5,972 nt of DNA. Origin: an uncultured Erythrobacteraceae bacterium. GTDB taxonomy: Bacteria > Pseudomonadota > Alphaproteobacteria > Sphingomonadales > Sphingomonadaceae. The position numbers were made by a program, and so were the translations under genes. Shown here piece after piece: positions 1 to 5,972 of the stretch. Under the pieces are notes generated by a model. That model ran no database searches. It was not told the DNA's origin and saw only the letters and a program-made list of their open reading frames with translations. The stretch spans positions 1 to 5,972 of the forward strand of contig CAMLQG010000134.1 of NCBI GenBank assembly GCA_946482075.1, given 5' to 3'. The stretch's first letter is position 1; each line of letters opens with the position of its first letter.

Positions 1-258
1 CGAATTGGCGTAGCCGTTGTAATATTCCTCCACGTCCTGGGGCTCGAGATCGATGGTCGCCGTGGTGACCACTCCTCGCCGGCTCAATGTCAATTCGCCG
101 GTATAATGCTCGATCTCCCGCCCCGACCAGCCGAACCAGATGCCGCCCCGTTTGCTGAGCGCCGCTTCCAGCGCGCCCGCCAGGCCACCTTGGGCTCCCG
201 CCGCTCCACGTGCCGTGGGCATCGCGACACGGTTCGACACCACGATGAGGCGGCTCAT
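1..258 (-). CDS. otsA: Alpha,alpha-trehalose-phosphate synthase (UDP-forming), 5' part only
   Basis: These are the first 86 codons of a GT20-family glycosyltransferase; the rest lies beyond the left edge. The enzyme transfers glucose from UDP-glucose to glucose-6-phosphate in the cytoplasm, giving trehalose-6-phosphate, the substrate of OtsB encoded first in this operon. The translation opens MSRLIVVSNRVA, then has a glycine pair at 24-25 (QGGLAGAL), GGIWFGWSG at 38-46 and DVEEYYNGYAN at 75-85. These match the N-terminal Rossmann domain of E. coli OtsA closely; Arg10, the GG loop, Trp44 and Tyr80 fall where the family's substrate-binding residues lie. The ATG at 258-256 shares four bases (ATGA) with the stop of the upstream GH15 gene. 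A GGAG at 271-268 stands 9 bases before it. The overlap points to translational coupling. The family usually has about 450-500 residues, so roughly a fifth is seen. Identification is secure; completeness of the gene cannot be judged. Confidence 0.95.
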   Translation of the reverse strand, partial: MSRLIVVSNRVAMPTARGAAGAQGGLAGALEAALSKRGGIWFGWSGREIEHYTGELTLSRRGVVTTATIDLEPQDVEEYYNGYANS

Positions 259-2063
259 CGTATCATGCTCCACGGCCGCGACAGCAGGCTTGCACAATTG
301 ATCACGCCCACCAGCGAGTAGGTCTGCGGGAAGTTCCCCCACAACTCGCCATTGAGGAAATCGATATCCTCGGAAAACAGGCCTGACGGCGTGCGGTGGG
401 TCAGCATCGCTTCGAACAGCACGCGCGCCTCGTCACTTCTTCCGGCGAGATGCAGAGCCTCGATCAGCCAGAAAGTACAGATGTTGAACGCGGTTTCCGG
501 CAGGCCGAAATCGTCCTCGCTGGCATAGCGCAGCATGTGCTCGCCCCGCCGCAGCGCTTTCTCGATCGCATCGAAAGTGGATAGGAAGCGCGGATCTTCC
601 GGCCGCAAGAAGCGCAGCTCGATCATCTGAAGCAGGCTCGCATCGAGATAATCCGCCTCGAATGAAGCGCCGAAATGGCCGAGTTCCTCAACCCAGGCCT
701 CGCGAAGAATCGTCGCGCCGATCTGGTCCGCCCGCTCGCGCCACAGGGCGCGGCGCTCCTCCTTGCCGAGATGGTCCGCGACATTGGCGAGCCGGTCGCA
801 CGCAGCCCAGCTCATCACTGCGGAATAGGTATGGACCTGCTGGCGGGTGCGGAATTCCCACAAGCCGGCATCGGGCTGGTCGTGCATCTTCCACGCCATC
901 TCGCCCACTTCCTCGAGACTCTCGAAATCGCGCTCGTCGGCCATGCGCAGCAGACGCCGGTCGAAGAAGGCCTGCGCGGTCGGGAGCACGATCTGGCCAT
1001 AGGCGTCGTGCTGGATCTGCTTGTAGGCCGCGTTGCCCACGCGAACCGGCCCCATGCCGCGATAGCCGGCCAGATGCGGCGCAGTGCTCTCGTCCAGCTC
1101 CGCCACGCCCATCACCGAATAGAGCGGCTGAATCTGCCCGCCCCGTGCCGCATCCACGATATTGCGCAGATAGGCGAGATACTTTTCCAGCACGTCGAGC
1201 GCGCCGAGCCGGTTCAAGGCTTGCACCGTGTAGTAGGAATCGCGAATCCAGCAGAAGCGGTAGTCCCAATTGCGCTCGCTGTTGGGCGATTCCGGGATCG
1301 AGGTGGTCAACGCCGCGACGATCGCGCCCGTCTCCTCGTGCTGGCACAGCTTCAGCGTGATCGCGCAGCGGATCACGGCGTCCTGCCATTCGAACGGAGT
1401 GGCCAGCCCGCGCGACCAATGGCGCCAATATTTCCGGGTCTGTTCCTCCATCTGGCGCAGTTCCGCGCGCAGATTGCCCGTGAACGGTTCATCCGGGCCG
1501 AGGAAGAAATGCTGATCGCTTTCGACGCGATAGGTGCGTTGTTCCTGGACGAAGCCCACCGGTGCATCGGTGCTCAGGCGCAGCGCCTGATCGCCGATGA
1601 GATAGCGGATGTGATTCGTCCCGCTGGTCGTCTGCGCCACCTGCGCGCCGTAATCCCGCTTCGGCATCAGACGCACGGTCATGCGCGGAACCCCGGCCAC
1701 CGGACGGACGATCCGCGCGAAAGCGACCGGGCGGTACATGCGGCCGGAACGTTCGAAGCGGGGACAGAAATCGGTGATCTCCACCGCGCTTCCATCTGCC
1801 GCTTCCAGGCGTGTCACCAGGATCGGCGTATTGCGTTCATAGCTCTGGGTTGCGGAAACCTGGCCTTCCAGTTCGAACCGCCAGACGCCTTCGTCCTGCC
1901 TGTCGCCGTTCAGGAGAGCGCAGAACACGGGATCGCCGTCCACACGCGGCACGCAGCCCCAGACCAGCGCTCCGCTCTCGTCGATCAGGCCACTGACCTG
2001 GCAATTGCCGATAGGCCACAGCGAAAGAGAGCTTTTACGCGCAATGGTCAGAGGGTCAGCCAT
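255..2063 (-). CDS. Glycoside hydrolase family 15 protein (glucoamylase/trehalase-like)
   Basis: A complete 602-residue bacterial GH15 enzyme. The N-terminal beta-sandwich starts with WPIGNCQVSGLID at 16-28 and VPRVDGDPVF at 38-47. The C-terminal (alpha/alpha)6 barrel carries the signature NWDYRFCWIRDS at 265-276. Glu403 in PDAGLWEFR is the likely catalytic acid and Glu565 in LFSEDID the likely catalytic base; GNFPQTYSLVGVIN at 577-590 closes the domain. Such enzymes invert the anomer while cleaving alpha-glucosidic bonds. Family members include glucoamylases, glucodextranases and trehalases. No signal peptide is seen, so it should be cytoplasmic. Lying between otsB and otsA, it most plausibly acts on trehalose or a trehalose-derived sugar; this is inference from context. 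The ATG at 2063 follows GAGAGG (2079-2074) by 10 bases and overlaps otsB by 16 bases; the stop overlaps otsA by 4. GH15 membership is very sure, the exact substrate is not. Confidence 0.93.
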   Translation of the reverse strand: MADPLTIARKSSLSLWPIGNCQVSGLIDESGALVWGCVPRVDGDPVFCALLNGDRQDEGVWRFELEGQVSATQSYERNTPILVTRLEAADGSAVEITDFCPRFERSGRMYRPVAFARIVRPVAGVPRMTVRLMPKRDYGAQVAQTTSGTNHIRYLIGDQALRLSTDAPVGFVQEQRTYRVESDQHFFLGPDEPFTGNLRAELRQMEEQTRKYWRHWSRGLATPFEWQDAVIRCAITLKLCQHEETGAIVAALTTSIPESPNSERNWDYRFCWIRDSYYTVQALNRLGALDVLEKYLAYLRNIVDAARGGQIQPLYSVMGVAELDESTAPHLAGYRGMGPVRVGNAAYKQIQHDAYGQIVLPTAQAFFDRRLLRMADERDFESLEEVGEMAWKMHDQPDAGLWEFRTRQQVHTYSAVMSWAACDRLANVADHLGKEERRALWRERADQIGATILREAWVEELGHFGASFEADYLDASLLQMIELRFLRPEDPRFLSTFDAIEKALRRGEHMLRYASEDDFGLPETAFNICTFWLIEALHLAGRSDEARVLFEAMLTHRTPSGLFSEDIDFLNGELWGNFPQTYSLVGVINCASLLSRPWSMIR

Positions 2064-2794
2064 TCATGGACCTCTCGCGGGTTGCGCAACCGATAGCGCG
2101 CCTGGGTTTGTGATCGGTCGCCGACAAGAATTCCCGCACCTCCCATCTCGTTCACGGCACGAAAGCCGTCCTCGTCGGTCACATCGTCACCGATGAACAC
2201 CGGCAGAGCTCCTGCAAATTCCGGGTCCCGCATCAGCACGCGCACTGCATTCGCCTTGTCCGCTTCGCTGCGGACCAGTTCCACGACGCATTTCCCCCGA
2301 ATGAGTCGCAGGGCAAAACGTTCCGCAAGCACGCTGGCGAAAGCGGCGATCAGGCCTTCCAGTTCGGGCGCCGTGCGATAATGCAAGGCCGCACCATACG
2401 TCTTGGCCTCGACGAGGATCGCAGGGTTCTCGATCGCGAAGCGGGCGACTTCCTCCATCACCGCTGCGGGAAGCGGAATGGCCGCTCCGCCCAACCGCGT
2501 CCCATCGGCGCGCCGCAGGTCTATCCCATGCGATCCTGCGCGGATCAGTTTCAAGGCGCCCAGATGGAGATCGAGATTGTCGAGCGATCGTCCGCTCACC
2601 AGCGCGACTCTCCCGCCCAGGCGGTCGCAGAGGCCTTCGAGCCGCACAGCCAGAGCCAGCGGTACTGCGATGGCATCCGGCGTTTCCGCGATTTCCACCA
2701 ACGTCCCATCGAAGTCGAGGAACAGCGCCACTGGTCCCTGTTCGAGGAATTCGGAAAGCGGCGGAGGTGCCTCGACTGGCGATGCCATTCTCAT
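2048..2794 (-). CDS. otsB: Trehalose-6-phosphate phosphatase
   Basis: A 248-residue HAD-superfamily phosphatase that removes phosphate from trehalose-6-phosphate to release trehalose in the cytoplasm. Motif I is FLDFDGTL, with nucleophile Asp27 and acid/base Asp29. Motif II is LVSGR with Ser67. AGSHGIDLR at 86-94 and VEAKTYGAALHYR at 128-140 are cap-domain sequences typical of OtsB. GKCVVELV at 167-174 is followed by Lys180, the likely motif III lysine. Motif IV is FIGDDVTDEDGF at 200-211, with Mg-binding aspartates. Length is normal for bacterial OtsB. The start at 2794 is preceded by AGGA (2807-2804) at 9 bases; a second ATG two codons later (2788) is an alternative. The frame stays open far upstream into the antisense strand of the aldehyde dehydrogenase gene, but that extension has no phosphatase homology and is not part of the protein. 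First gene of the operon; its end overlaps the GH15 start by 16 bases. Confidence 0.95.
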   Translation of the reverse strand: MRMASPVEAPPPLSEFLEQGPVALFLDFDGTLVEIAETPDAIAVPLALAVRLEGLCDRLGGRVALVSGRSLDNLDLHLGALKLIRAGSHGIDLRRADGTRLGGAAIPLPAAVMEEVARFAIENPAILVEAKTYGAALHYRTAPELEGLIAAFASVLAERFALRLIRGKCVVELVRSEADKANAVRVLMRDPEFAGALPVFIGDDVTDEDGFRAVNEMGGAGILVGDRSQTQARYRLRNPREVHEWLTL

Positions 2795-3010
2795 CTCGTC
2801 CGATCCTAACGGCTCGATCCGCGGGGTCCACCCCGATCCCGAAGATTCCCCTTTCGTCGGCCGCAATACGCGTTCCGGCGACTTGTGAACGGTTCTTGTT
2901 GAGCAGGACGATGGAGTGTGGCAGTTAAGTACCGTCTTAAAACGCATGTATGCATCCCCATCACGGACCCGCATCTGCGTTAAGCCCAAATTGATGCTCT
3001 GGAGGATGTC
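2795..3010. promoter_or_regulatory. Divergent intergenic region between otsB and the aldehyde dehydrogenase gene
   Basis: This 216-base gap must hold the promoters for the leftward trehalose operon and the rightward dehydrogenase gene. No convincing sigma-70 -35/-10 pair was found on either strand. What is visible: a perfect inverted repeat CGGGGT-CC-ACCCCG at 2822-2835, in the expected otsB leader; an inverted repeat TTAAG-N6-CTTAA at 2925-2940; a short GCAT-GT-ATGC symmetry at 2944-2953; and GCATC/GATGC arms at 2971-2975 and 2993-2997 ahead of the dehydrogenase ribosome binding site (GGAGG, 3001-3005). A GGAAC box on the minus strand (2876-2872) resembles the -35 element of alphaproteobacterial EcfG promoters but lacks a proper -10 partner. 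The regulatory role rests on gene arrangement; individual sites are unproven. Confidence 0.5.
2822..2835. repeat. Perfect inverted repeat in the otsB leader
   Basis: Six-base arms CGGGGT and ACCCCG are separated by two bases. The repeat starts 28 bases upstream of the otsB ATG. In RNA it would fold as a GGGG/CCCC stem with a four-base loop. It could be an operator for a dimeric repressor or a leader hairpin. With such a short arm in GC-rich DNA, chance cannot be excluded. Confidence 0.4.
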
Positions 3011-4495
3011 ATGGCACTGGCAGAAGAACTGATCAAAAACCCGCGCAAATTCTTCATCGGCGGCGAATGGACCGATCCGTCCACGGACTCGCTGATCCAG
3101 GTGATTTCGCCTTCGTCCGAAGAAAAGTTCGTCGACGTCGCGGAAGCGCAGGAAGCGGATATGAAGCGCGCCATCGCGGCTGCCCGCGACGCGTTCGACA
3201 ACGGCCCCTGGCCGCGCATGAGCCACGCCGAACGCGCCGGCTACCTGACCAAGATCGCACGCAAGCTCGAAGAAAAGGCCCCCCAGTTTTCCGGAGTGTG
3301 GACCGGCCAGATCGGTACGCCTGCAGCCTTCACCAGCTTCGTGACGCCGCTCGCCAGCTTCCACTTCGACTATTATGCCGGCCTGGCCAGCACCTTCCCC
3401 TGGGTGGAACGCCATGAAGCGCTCCATTCGCCGGGCAGCGCGATCGGCCTCTATGCGCAGGAACCGGTCGGCGTCGTCGGCGCGATCGTACCGTGGAACG
3501 GCCCGCTCGGCCTGCTCGCGGTCAAGCTTGCCCCGGCCCTGATCGCGGGTTGCACCGTGATCCTGAAGAACTCGCCGCAGACCCCGGGCGAAGGCCTGAT
3601 CTTCGCCGAAGTCTGCGAAGAGATCGGCCTGCCCAAGGGCGTGGTGAACGTCGTCACCGCCGACCGCGAAGTGTCCGAGCTTCTCGTACGCAGCCCGCTG
3701 GTGGACAAGATCACCTTCACCGGTTCCAGCGCGGCGGGCAAGCGCATCGCCTCGCTCTGCGGCGAACGCATCGCCCGCGTGACCCTCGAACTCGGCGGCA
3801 AGTCGGCCGGCGTGATCCTGGACGACATGGACGTCGCCGCAGCCGCGGAATCGGTCTCGCAAACCGCGCGCATCATGTGCGGCCAGGTCTGCTCCTCGCT
3901 GACCCGCATCGTCGTCTCCAAGCACAAGCACGATCAGTTCGTCGAAGCGCTGGCCGCGTCGTTCAGCCAGGTCAAGGTCGGCGACCCGTATGACATCACG
4001 ACCGAGATGGGGCCGCTCGCGATGAGCCAGCAGCGCGACCGCGTGGAAAGCTACATCGCCAAGGGCCAGAACGAAGGCGCCAAGCTCGCCACCGGCGGCA
4101 AGCGCCCGAGCCACCTCAACCGCGGCTTCTTCATCGAACCGACCGTGTTCGGCGGCGTGGACAACAACATGTCGATCGCGCGTGAGGAAATCTTCGGCCC
4201 CGTCGTGAGCGTCATCCCGGTGGAGAACGAAGCTGAAGCCATCCGCGTCGCCAACGACACGGAATTCGGCCTCAACGCCACCGTGTTCACGCACGATCCC
4301 AACCGCGCCTATGAAGTCGCCCGCCAGCTGCGCGCCGGCACCGTGGGCCACAATGTCTGGCGCACGGACTTCTCGATCGCGTTCGGCGGCTTCAAGCAAT
4401 CGGGCATCGGTCGCGAAGGCGGCATCGAAGGCCTGCGTCCTTTCCTGGAAGGCAAGACCATCATCCTCAACGACGTGCCCGATCAGTTCAAGTGA
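3011..4495 (+). CDS. NAD(P)-dependent aldehyde dehydrogenase family protein
   Basis: A complete 494-residue ALDH-superfamily enzyme, expected to oxidise an aldehyde to its carboxylic acid with NAD(P)+ in the cytoplasm. Core residues are all present: Asn163 in IVPWNGPLG (oxyanion hole), Lys186 in VILKNSPQTP (cofactor binding), Gly238-Ser239 in FTGSSAAGKR, catalytic base Glu260 in LELGGKS, nucleophile Cys294 in CGQVCSSLTR, and Glu393 in EEIFGPVVSV. The C-terminal GGFKQSGIGREGG at 459-471 is the usual oligomerisation-side motif. A strong GGAGG at 3001-3005 lies 5 bases before the ATG, so the start is secure. The gene is monocistronic between the divergent otsB operon and a strong terminator. Some motifs vary from classic members: KNSPQTP replaces the common KPSE/KPSP form, and the substrate-side loop reads GTVGHNVWRTDFSIAFGG. 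It resembles the broad AldA/Rv0768-type branch from memory, but the substrate cannot be named. Its neighbours give no clear pathway. Confidence 0.92.
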   Translation: MALAEELIKNPRKFFIGGEWTDPSTDSLIQVISPSSEEKFVDVAEAQEADMKRAIAAARDAFDNGPWPRMSHAERAGYLTKIARKLEEKAPQFSGVWTGQIGTPAAFTSFVTPLASFHFDYYAGLASTFPWVERHEALHSPGSAIGLYAQEPVGVVGAIVPWNGPLGLLAVKLAPALIAGCTVILKNSPQTPGEGLIFAEVCEEIGLPKGVVNVVTADREVSELLVRSPLVDKITFTGSSAAGKRIASLCGERIARVTLELGGKSAGVILDDMDVAAAAESVSQTARIMCGQVCSSLTRIVVSKHKHDQFVEALAASFSQVKVGDPYDITTEMGPLAMSQQRDRVESYIAKGQNEGAKLATGGKRPSHLNRGFFIEPTVFGGVDNNMSIAREEIFGPVVSVIPVENEAEAIRVANDTEFGLNATVFTHDPNRAYEVARQLRAGTVGHNVWRTDFSIAFGGFKQSGIGREGGIEGLRPFLEGKTIILNDVPDQFK

Positions 4496-4540
4496 GGGCA
4501 CGCCTCCGACGCTGAGCGGCGGGGACCACATCGACAAGGG

Positions 4541-4577
4541 AAAGCCCCGGAGGAGCCTTCGCTCTTCCGGGGCTTTT
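4541..4577. terminator. Strong intrinsic terminator, possibly bidirectional
   Basis: An 11-base perfect stem (4541-4551 with 4566-4576, AAAGCCCCGGA against TCCGGGGCTTT) continues through a G-U pair and four more pairs to a CTTC loop at 4557-4560, giving about 16 paired positions. It ends in TTTT on the plus strand, 46 bases after the aldehyde dehydrogenase stop. On the minus strand the stem ends in TTT followed by CCC, so it may also stop transcripts of the convergent 76-residue gene that ends at 4597. The stem is clear; the two-way function is inferred from convergent layout. Confidence 0.88.
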
Positions 4578-4596
4578 CCATTCCCGCGGCGAAGAG

Positions 4597-4827
4597 TCAG
4601 GAGACCGCTTCAGGCGCGCTCAGCGAATTGTCGATATTGTCGAACAGGATTCGCAGGTCCTCGATCCCGGCATGCTTCGCATGCTTGCGCACCCCTTCCA
4701 CCAACTGATGAAGATATTTGCGCGTCGCGTCGTCCAGCGCGCCGGCTTCATTGAGCCGCTTCGTCAACACGCCGACCATCATCAGCGACAGGATCGCGAT
4801 ATGATCCGCCTGATTCTTGAGTTCCAT
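4597..4827 (-). CDS. Uncharacterised small helical protein, 76 residues
   Basis: I do not recognise the family. The start is well supported: AGGAGG (4839-4834, inside a longer GGAGAGGAGG run) stands 6 bases before ATG at 4827-4825. The same frame is open further upstream, but that extension would read through the gap and lacks such a site. The protein begins MELKNQADHIAILSLMMVGV and looks entirely helical: a hydrophobic-faced helix near 5-27, a second rich in Lys, Arg and His near 31-52 (DATRKYLHQLVEGVRKHAKH), and a third near 54-68 (IEDLRILFDNIDN). The short hydrophobic run at 10-21 is weak for a membrane span, and there is no signal peptide, cysteine or metal-site pattern. It probably acts as a small cytosolic protein. 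It is downstream of the LLM gene by 109 bases and may have its own stress promoter. Real gene likely; function unknown. Confidence 0.75.
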   Translation of the reverse strand: MELKNQADHIAILSLMMVGVLTKRLNEAGALDDATRKYLHQLVEGVRKHAKHAGIEDLRILFDNIDNSLSAPEAVS

Positions 4828-4892
4828 GGATAGCCTCCTCTCCAGGTGGGCCGAACGCACGATCCCGAAGGCGCGCTCGGCTCCATTCCCTT

Positions 4893-4917
4893 GACGGTCA
4901 GGAAGCGATCGGGTTCC
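4893..4917 (-). promoter_or_regulatory. Candidate EcfG-type general stress promoter for the 76-residue gene
   Basis: On the minus strand, GGAAC at 4917-4913 is followed after exactly 16 bases by CGTC at 4896-4893. The alphaproteobacterial general stress sigma factor EcfG recognises GGAAC, a 16-17 base spacer, then CGTT; this site differs in the last base only. It would place transcription start roughly 60 bases before the ATG of the small gene. Short motifs of this kind occur by chance, so it is a prediction only. Confidence 0.4.
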
Positions 4918-4936
4918 CGCCAGATGACGAGGCCCC

Positions 4937-5848
4937 TCAGTTGACGAGCGGCGCCAGTCCTTCGAGCTGGCCGAAATCGCCTTCGACATGGAGCTGGCCC
5001 AGCAACGGATGGATCAGTTCGCCCCGTACCAGCCGCACCGGCTCCACGATCACGCGGGTCGCGCCGGCATCGTGGTATTCCGCGATCTTCGCCGCGATCT
5101 TCTCCGGACTGCCCCAGCCGGCGATGGCATCGATCAGCCGGTCGCTGCCGCCGTCCTCGAAATCCGCCTCCTCGAAGCCCGCGCTGACCCAGGCCGCGCG
5201 ATAGCTCGGGATCTGCAGCCAGGTCGGGATGTATTTGCGGATCGTCTCGCGCGCCACGGCCGGATCTTCCGCAAAGCTGCAGACCATCTGCGCGTTGATC
5301 TCCTTGTCCGGTCCGATCCGTTCGCGCGACAGCTTGATATGCGCCGGCGGCATCGCCCAGGTCATGATGCCATCCGCCAGCTCGCGCGCCACCTTCTGCG
5401 CGCCCGGCGCATGGGCCGCGACATAGACCGGCTGCGGTCCGTCGAACTTTGCGGAGGTAGAGGGATCGGCCGCAAGCCGGCCGAGATATTCGCGCAGCTT
5501 CGGCACCGGCTGCACCCATTCGGCGTGGCGGATGACGTTGATCGCCTGGTTGGAGACGCCCAGCCCCATCAGGAAGCGCCCGCCCGAAAACTCGTTCAGC
5601 GTATTGCGCATCTGGGCCGCGGTCATCTCGTCGCGGCCATAGATATTAGCGACCGCGGTGCCGACCTTGATCCGGCTGGTATGGGCCAGCAGCGTGGCCG
5701 CCAGCGCGAACGGCTCCCGCCCCAGCGCATCGGACAGCCATTGGCTCTCATAGCCCCAGGCTTCGTGCTTCTTCACGATCTCTATCACGTCCCTGCCGGG
5801 CAGCATCTCCGTATGCGTGTCCAGCGTCACCCCAACCAGTCTGGGCAT
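4937..5848 (-). CDS. LLM class (luciferase-like) flavin/F420-dependent oxidoreductase
   Basis: A complete 303-residue TIM-barrel protein of the bacterial luciferase-like superfamily. Diagnostic stretches are TSRIKVGTAVANIYGRDE at 57-74, the phosphate/cofactor region LNEFSGGRFLMGLGVSNQ at 84-101, PVYVAAHAPGAQKVARELADG at 140-160, and GSPEKIAAKIAEYHDAGATR at 246-265. Proteins of this type use either reduced FMN (monooxygenases) or coenzyme F420 (dehydrogenases and reductases). The sequence resembles the group often annotated as F420-dependent, yet sphingomonads are not generally known to make F420, so the cofactor is open. It lacks a signal peptide and should be cytosolic. The start is supported by AGGGAG (5860-5855) 6 bases before ATG at 5848-5846. 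Length is normal for the family. No partner flavin reductase is visible here. Family assignment is firm; substrate and pathway are unknown. Confidence 0.9.
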   Translation of the reverse strand: MPRLVGVTLDTHTEMLPGRDVIEIVKKHEAWGYESQWLSDALGREPFALAATLLAHTSRIKVGTAVANIYGRDEMTAAQMRNTLNEFSGGRFLMGLGVSNQAINVIRHAEWVQPVPKLREYLGRLAADPSTSAKFDGPQPVYVAAHAPGAQKVARELADGIMTWAMPPAHIKLSRERIGPDKEINAQMVCSFAEDPAVARETIRKYIPTWLQIPSYRAAWVSAGFEEADFEDGGSDRLIDAIAGWGSPEKIAAKIAEYHDAGATRVIVEPVRLVRGELIHPLLGQLHVEGDFGQLEGLAPLVN

Positions 5849-5869
5849 TTCGTTCTCCCTCGCCGCTTC

Positions 5870-5881
5870 GCCCGAACGGGC
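5870..5881. repeat. Perfect 12-base palindrome in the LLM gene leader
   Basis: GCCCGAACGGGC reads identically on both strands and starts 22 bases upstream of the LLM start codon, just outside the ribosome binding site. The flanks extend the symmetry imperfectly (TTC before, AA after). It could be a repressor operator or a small leader hairpin. The remaining bases to the right edge (5882-5972) hold no gene and no convincing promoter that I can see. Confidence 0.4.
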
Positions 5882-5972
5882 AACTCCGCTCCAGCCTTAG
5901 TTCCTGCCATCCCCGCAACAAGGCCATTCGGCCGGATGACGATATCAGCCAAGCCTGTGTGTGATGACACTT

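Noticed and set aside
675..2096. A 473-codon plus-strand open frame opposite the GH15 gene.
   Set aside because: It is an antisense shadow with low-complexity Arg/Ala/His-rich composition and no motif, whereas the opposite strand encodes a full GH15 enzyme with all signature motifs.
2852..2876. EcfG-like promoter for the otsB operon: GGAAC on the minus strand followed by CGAA after 15 bases.
   Set aside because: The spacer is one base short and the second box has two mismatches to CGTT. General stress control of trehalose genes is plausible in alphaproteobacteria, but this site alone does not support it.
2048..4537. An 829-codon minus-strand open frame that includes otsB and runs on through the antisense strand of the aldehyde dehydrogenase gene.
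   Set aside because: Only the last 248 codons look like a real protein (OtsB). The upstream part is the mirror of a GC-rich gene's codon bias, is rich in Asp, Ala, Arg, His and Gly without recognisable motifs, and crosses the intergenic region. It is not a fusion protein.
4556..4561. A UUCG tetraloop at the tip of the terminator hairpin.
   Set aside because: The bases TTCG are present, but the paired positions place CTTC in the loop; a UUCG loop would need a C-C closing mismatch.
4597..4989. A longer 130-codon version of the small gene starting inside the LLM gene.
   Set aside because: The extra 54 N-terminal codons overlap the LLM coding region and gap, lack a good ribosome binding site and read as Arg/Ser-rich shadow sequence; the internal ATG at 4827 has a near-ideal site.
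5849..5905. EcfG-like promoter for the LLM gene: GGAAC on the minus strand upstream of a CGTT.
   Set aside because: The two boxes are 21 bases apart, well beyond the 16-17 bases required.

Overview
The window reads as ordinary chromosomal DNA from a GC-rich alphaproteobacterium, most likely a sphingomonad (Sphingobium, Novosphingobium or a relative). This is inferred from the high GC content, the style of the proteins and the otsB-GH15-otsA gene order; no marker gene is present to prove it. Five protein-coding genes and the start of a sixth occupy most of the sequence. I see no RNA gene, insertion sequence, CRISPR array or phage feature.

Left half (1-2794, minus strand): a tightly packed trehalose operon, read right to left. 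It runs from trehalose-6-phosphate phosphatase (otsB) through a GH15 glucoamylase-like or trehalase-like hydrolase to trehalose-6-phosphate synthase (otsA), which is cut by the left edge after 86 residues. The genes overlap by 16 and 4 bases, so they are almost certainly co-transcribed and probably translationally coupled. OtsA would make trehalose-6-phosphate from UDP-glucose and glucose-6-phosphate, and OtsB would dephosphorylate it to trehalose. The GH15 enzyme would hydrolyse trehalose or a related alpha-glucoside, so synthesis and turnover appear to sit on one message.

Middle (2795-4596): a 216-base divergent intergenic region with small inverted repeats separates the operon from a plus-strand NAD(P)-dependent aldehyde dehydrogenase of 494 residues. 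That gene ends in a very strong hairpin terminator.

Right part (4597-5972, minus strand): a 76-residue protein of unknown function with an excellent ribosome binding site lies downstream of an LLM-class (luciferase-like) oxidoreductase of 303 residues. The 109-base gap between them holds a candidate general-stress (EcfG-type) promoter for the small gene. The last 124 bases hold the leader of the LLM gene, including a perfect 12-base palindrome, and no gene that I can see.

No clearly new biological system is visible. The points most worth following up are the hydrolase between the two trehalose synthesis genes, the uncharacterised 76-residue protein with its candidate stress promoter, and the unresolved cofactor and substrate of the LLM and aldehyde dehydrogenase enzymes.
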